Of a DNA stretch of 8,327 nucleotides, positions 7,306-8,327 are shown in pieces. The notes beneath the pieces were generated by a model that searched no databases, was not told the DNA's origin, and was given only the letters and a program-made list of their open reading frames with translations. A program made the translations under genes and the position numbers. This stretch comes from an uncultured Nitrosomonadales bacterium (GTDB lineage: Bacteria; Pseudomonadota; Gammaproteobacteria; Burkholderiales; Gallionellaceae), in assembly GCA_903934275.1 (NCBI GenBank), contig CAIZNF010000575.1:1-8327 (forward strand), in the 5' to 3' direction. Numbering within the stretch: position 1 is the first letter of the stretch; each line of letters starts with the position of its first letter.

Positions 7306-7647
7306 TTAATTGCGCTTGATTTTAACAATCGCCCATACCAACTCATCCGGCTTGGTTTTCCCCAGTTCAAACTGAACTGCATCACCTTCCTTGAGGCCAT
7401 CCAACAGTGAAGCTTTCGTTACGCTGAAGTCCATCGACATGGCCGACCAGCCGAGTGATTTGATCGGCTCGTGCGCCAGCTTGATGCGCGATTTTGCATG
7501 ATCCACAGACACCACTTTGCCAATGCCCTGATGGCTGGCCTGCTCAGTTTTTTTCTGCTTCGCCATATCTGACATCGGCTGCGCGGCCAGCGGCAGAGAC
7601 ACCGCGCCAGCCAGCAACAAGGCGATTATTCCAATTCTATTTTTCAT
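7306..7647 (-). CDS. CusF-like periplasmic copper-binding protein
   Basis: The 113-residue product has a signal peptide (MKNRIGIIALLLAGAVSLPL, cleavage likely after AA at about 22) followed by a small OB-fold-like CusF domain. The Cu(I)/Ag(I) ligands are all present with CusF spacing: H59, W67, M70 and M72 in LAHEPIKSLGWSAMSMDF. In E. coli CusF they are H36, W44, M47 and M49. CusF hands copper or silver in the periplasm to the CusCBA efflux pump. The window shows no cusA, cusB or cusC next to it, so here it may act alone as a metal buffer or feed a pump elsewhere. The ATG at 7647 is chosen because GGAG lies six bases upstream; an in-frame GTG at 7659 overlaps that site and is unlikely. The gene follows the HD-GYP gene on the same strand after a gap of about 90 bases. 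Confidence 0.9.
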   Translation of the reverse strand: MKNRIGIIALLLAGAVSLPLAAQPMSDMAKQKKTEQASHQGIGKVVSVDHAKSRIKLAHEPIKSLGWSAMSMDFSVTKASLLDGLKEGDAVQFELGKTKPDELVWAIVKIKRN

Positions 7648-7737
7648 TGCATTCTCCACTTGTTACTTTGCCGGACATTTTCAATGACGCTTCGACTGCT
7701 GCCCGTTTACAGTCAAAACTATGGTTCACAAACATGT

Positions 7738-8327
7738 CTAAAAATACTTGCCAATTATTGCTTTCAACGCCGCCTGTAAATAGGTTTTATCGGCTTGCCC
7801 GATCTCATCATATAGCGCATGGGCAACAGATTCAAAAATGCTGACAGCATCAGGGTCGAAATGCTTGTATGCGCCATCACGCAAAATTTTTAACGCTTCT
7901 TCAACCAGCATTGGTTCCTTGTATGGCCGTTTTGACACCAATGCGTCAAATACGTCCACCACCGCAAACAATCTTGCACCAAGCGGAATATCCTTGCCGT
8001 GATTACCATACGGATAACCGCTGCCATCAAATTTTTCATGGTGAAAAAGTACCACGTCTCGAGCGCGCTTCAACCAGGTCGAATCCTGAATAATTTCTCC
8101 GCCAAATACAACATGACGTTTCATGATCTCGAACTCTTCAGCAGACAATCGCCCCGGCTTGAGCAGTATCTGATCCGGAATGCCAATTTTTCCGACATCG
8201 TGCAAAAATGCTCCGAGGATCAGAGATTCAATGCTATCCCTGTTCAGTTTCATCGCCTCGGCAAGCCTGACTGCATACAGCGTCACCCGATAATTAGTGC
8301 CTGTCAGAAAACCCCTGTTTTTTAAAA
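7738..8327 (-). CDS. HD-GYP domain cyclic-di-GMP phosphodiesterase (N-terminus cut by window edge)
   Basis: The visible 195 residues are most of an HD-GYP domain, which degrades the second messenger cyclic di-GMP with a metal centre. In order: FLTGTNYRVTLYAVRLAEAM, FLHDVGKIGIPD (the HD pair), KPGRLSAEEFEIMKRH..GG, LFHHEKFDGSGYP (HH and GYP motifs), IPLGARLFAVVDVFDAL and KRPYKEP. The frame stays open to 8327, so the start and any sensor, receiver or membrane domain lie outside the window; the apparent GTG start at 8286 is internal. The usual early metal-ligand histidine (TGxHxxR) is not evident: the corresponding stretch reads TGTNYR. The other ligands are intact, so activity is likely but not assured. 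About 30 residues follow the domain. Confidence 0.92.
   Translation of the reverse strand, partial: LKNRGFLTGTNYRVTLYAVRLAEAMKLNRDSIESLILGAFLHDVGKIGIPDQILLKPGRLSAEEFEIMKRHVVFGGEIIQDSTWLKRARDVVLFHHEKFDGSGYPYGNHGKDIPLGARLFAVVDVFDALVSKRPYKEPMLVEEALKILRDGAYKHFDPDAVSIFESVAHALYDEIGQADKTYLQAALKAIIGKYF

Overview
The window looks like chromosomal DNA of a Gram-negative proteobacterium, most likely a betaproteobacterium. The grounds are the betaproteobacterial flavour of ClpB, a textbook sigma-32 heat-shock promoter in front of it, an FlK-type thioesterase, a periplasmic CusF-type copper protein, and GTAGG-type REP palindromes like those common in Nitrosomonadales and Gallionellaceae genomes. The taxon is inferred from memory of these families, not from a search.

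Layout. Positions 1-2172 (minus) hold the first 724 codons of clpB, cut by the left edge, with its heat-shock promoter at 2207-2235. Positions 2236-2731 hold no intact gene. They carry a double REP palindrome (2276-2328) and a 283-bp element with 16-bp perfect terminal inverted repeats (2374-2656) enclosing a remnant of a DUF559 endonuclease-like gene. On the plus strand follow a polytopic membrane protein with a helical, TPR-like tail (2732-4168) and a 261-residue protein that reads like a stripped-down FliD flagellar cap protein (4304-5089). The FliD-like gene is preceded by a 20-bp palindrome and a hairpin that buries its ribosome binding site. Next are an FlK-like hot-dog thioesterase (5241-5678, minus, TTG start), a one-unit YggT-like membrane protein (5823-6128, minus) divergent from a five-repeat TPR protein (6171-6761, plus), and a small AT-rich orphan gene (6865-7155, plus). 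The second copy of the double REP element lies at 7234-7285 in the opposite orientation. The window closes with a secreted CusF-like copper-binding protein (7306-7647, minus) and the C-terminal part of an HD-GYP phosphodiesterase (7738-8327, minus), cut by the right edge.

How the parts relate. clpB is ordinary housekeeping stress machinery (disaggregation with DnaK) under sigma-32. The genes from 2732 to 7155 do not form a recognisable pathway. They are mostly single-gene units, several of unknown function, bracketed by two inverted copies of the same REP doublet, so the stretch looks like an accessory or rearrangement-prone segment. The most distinctive items are the mini-FliD protein with its hairpin-masked ribosome binding site, the DUF559-remnant element, and the inverted REP pair. 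No CRISPR array, tRNA, rRNA, complete insertion sequence or obvious defence operon is visible.
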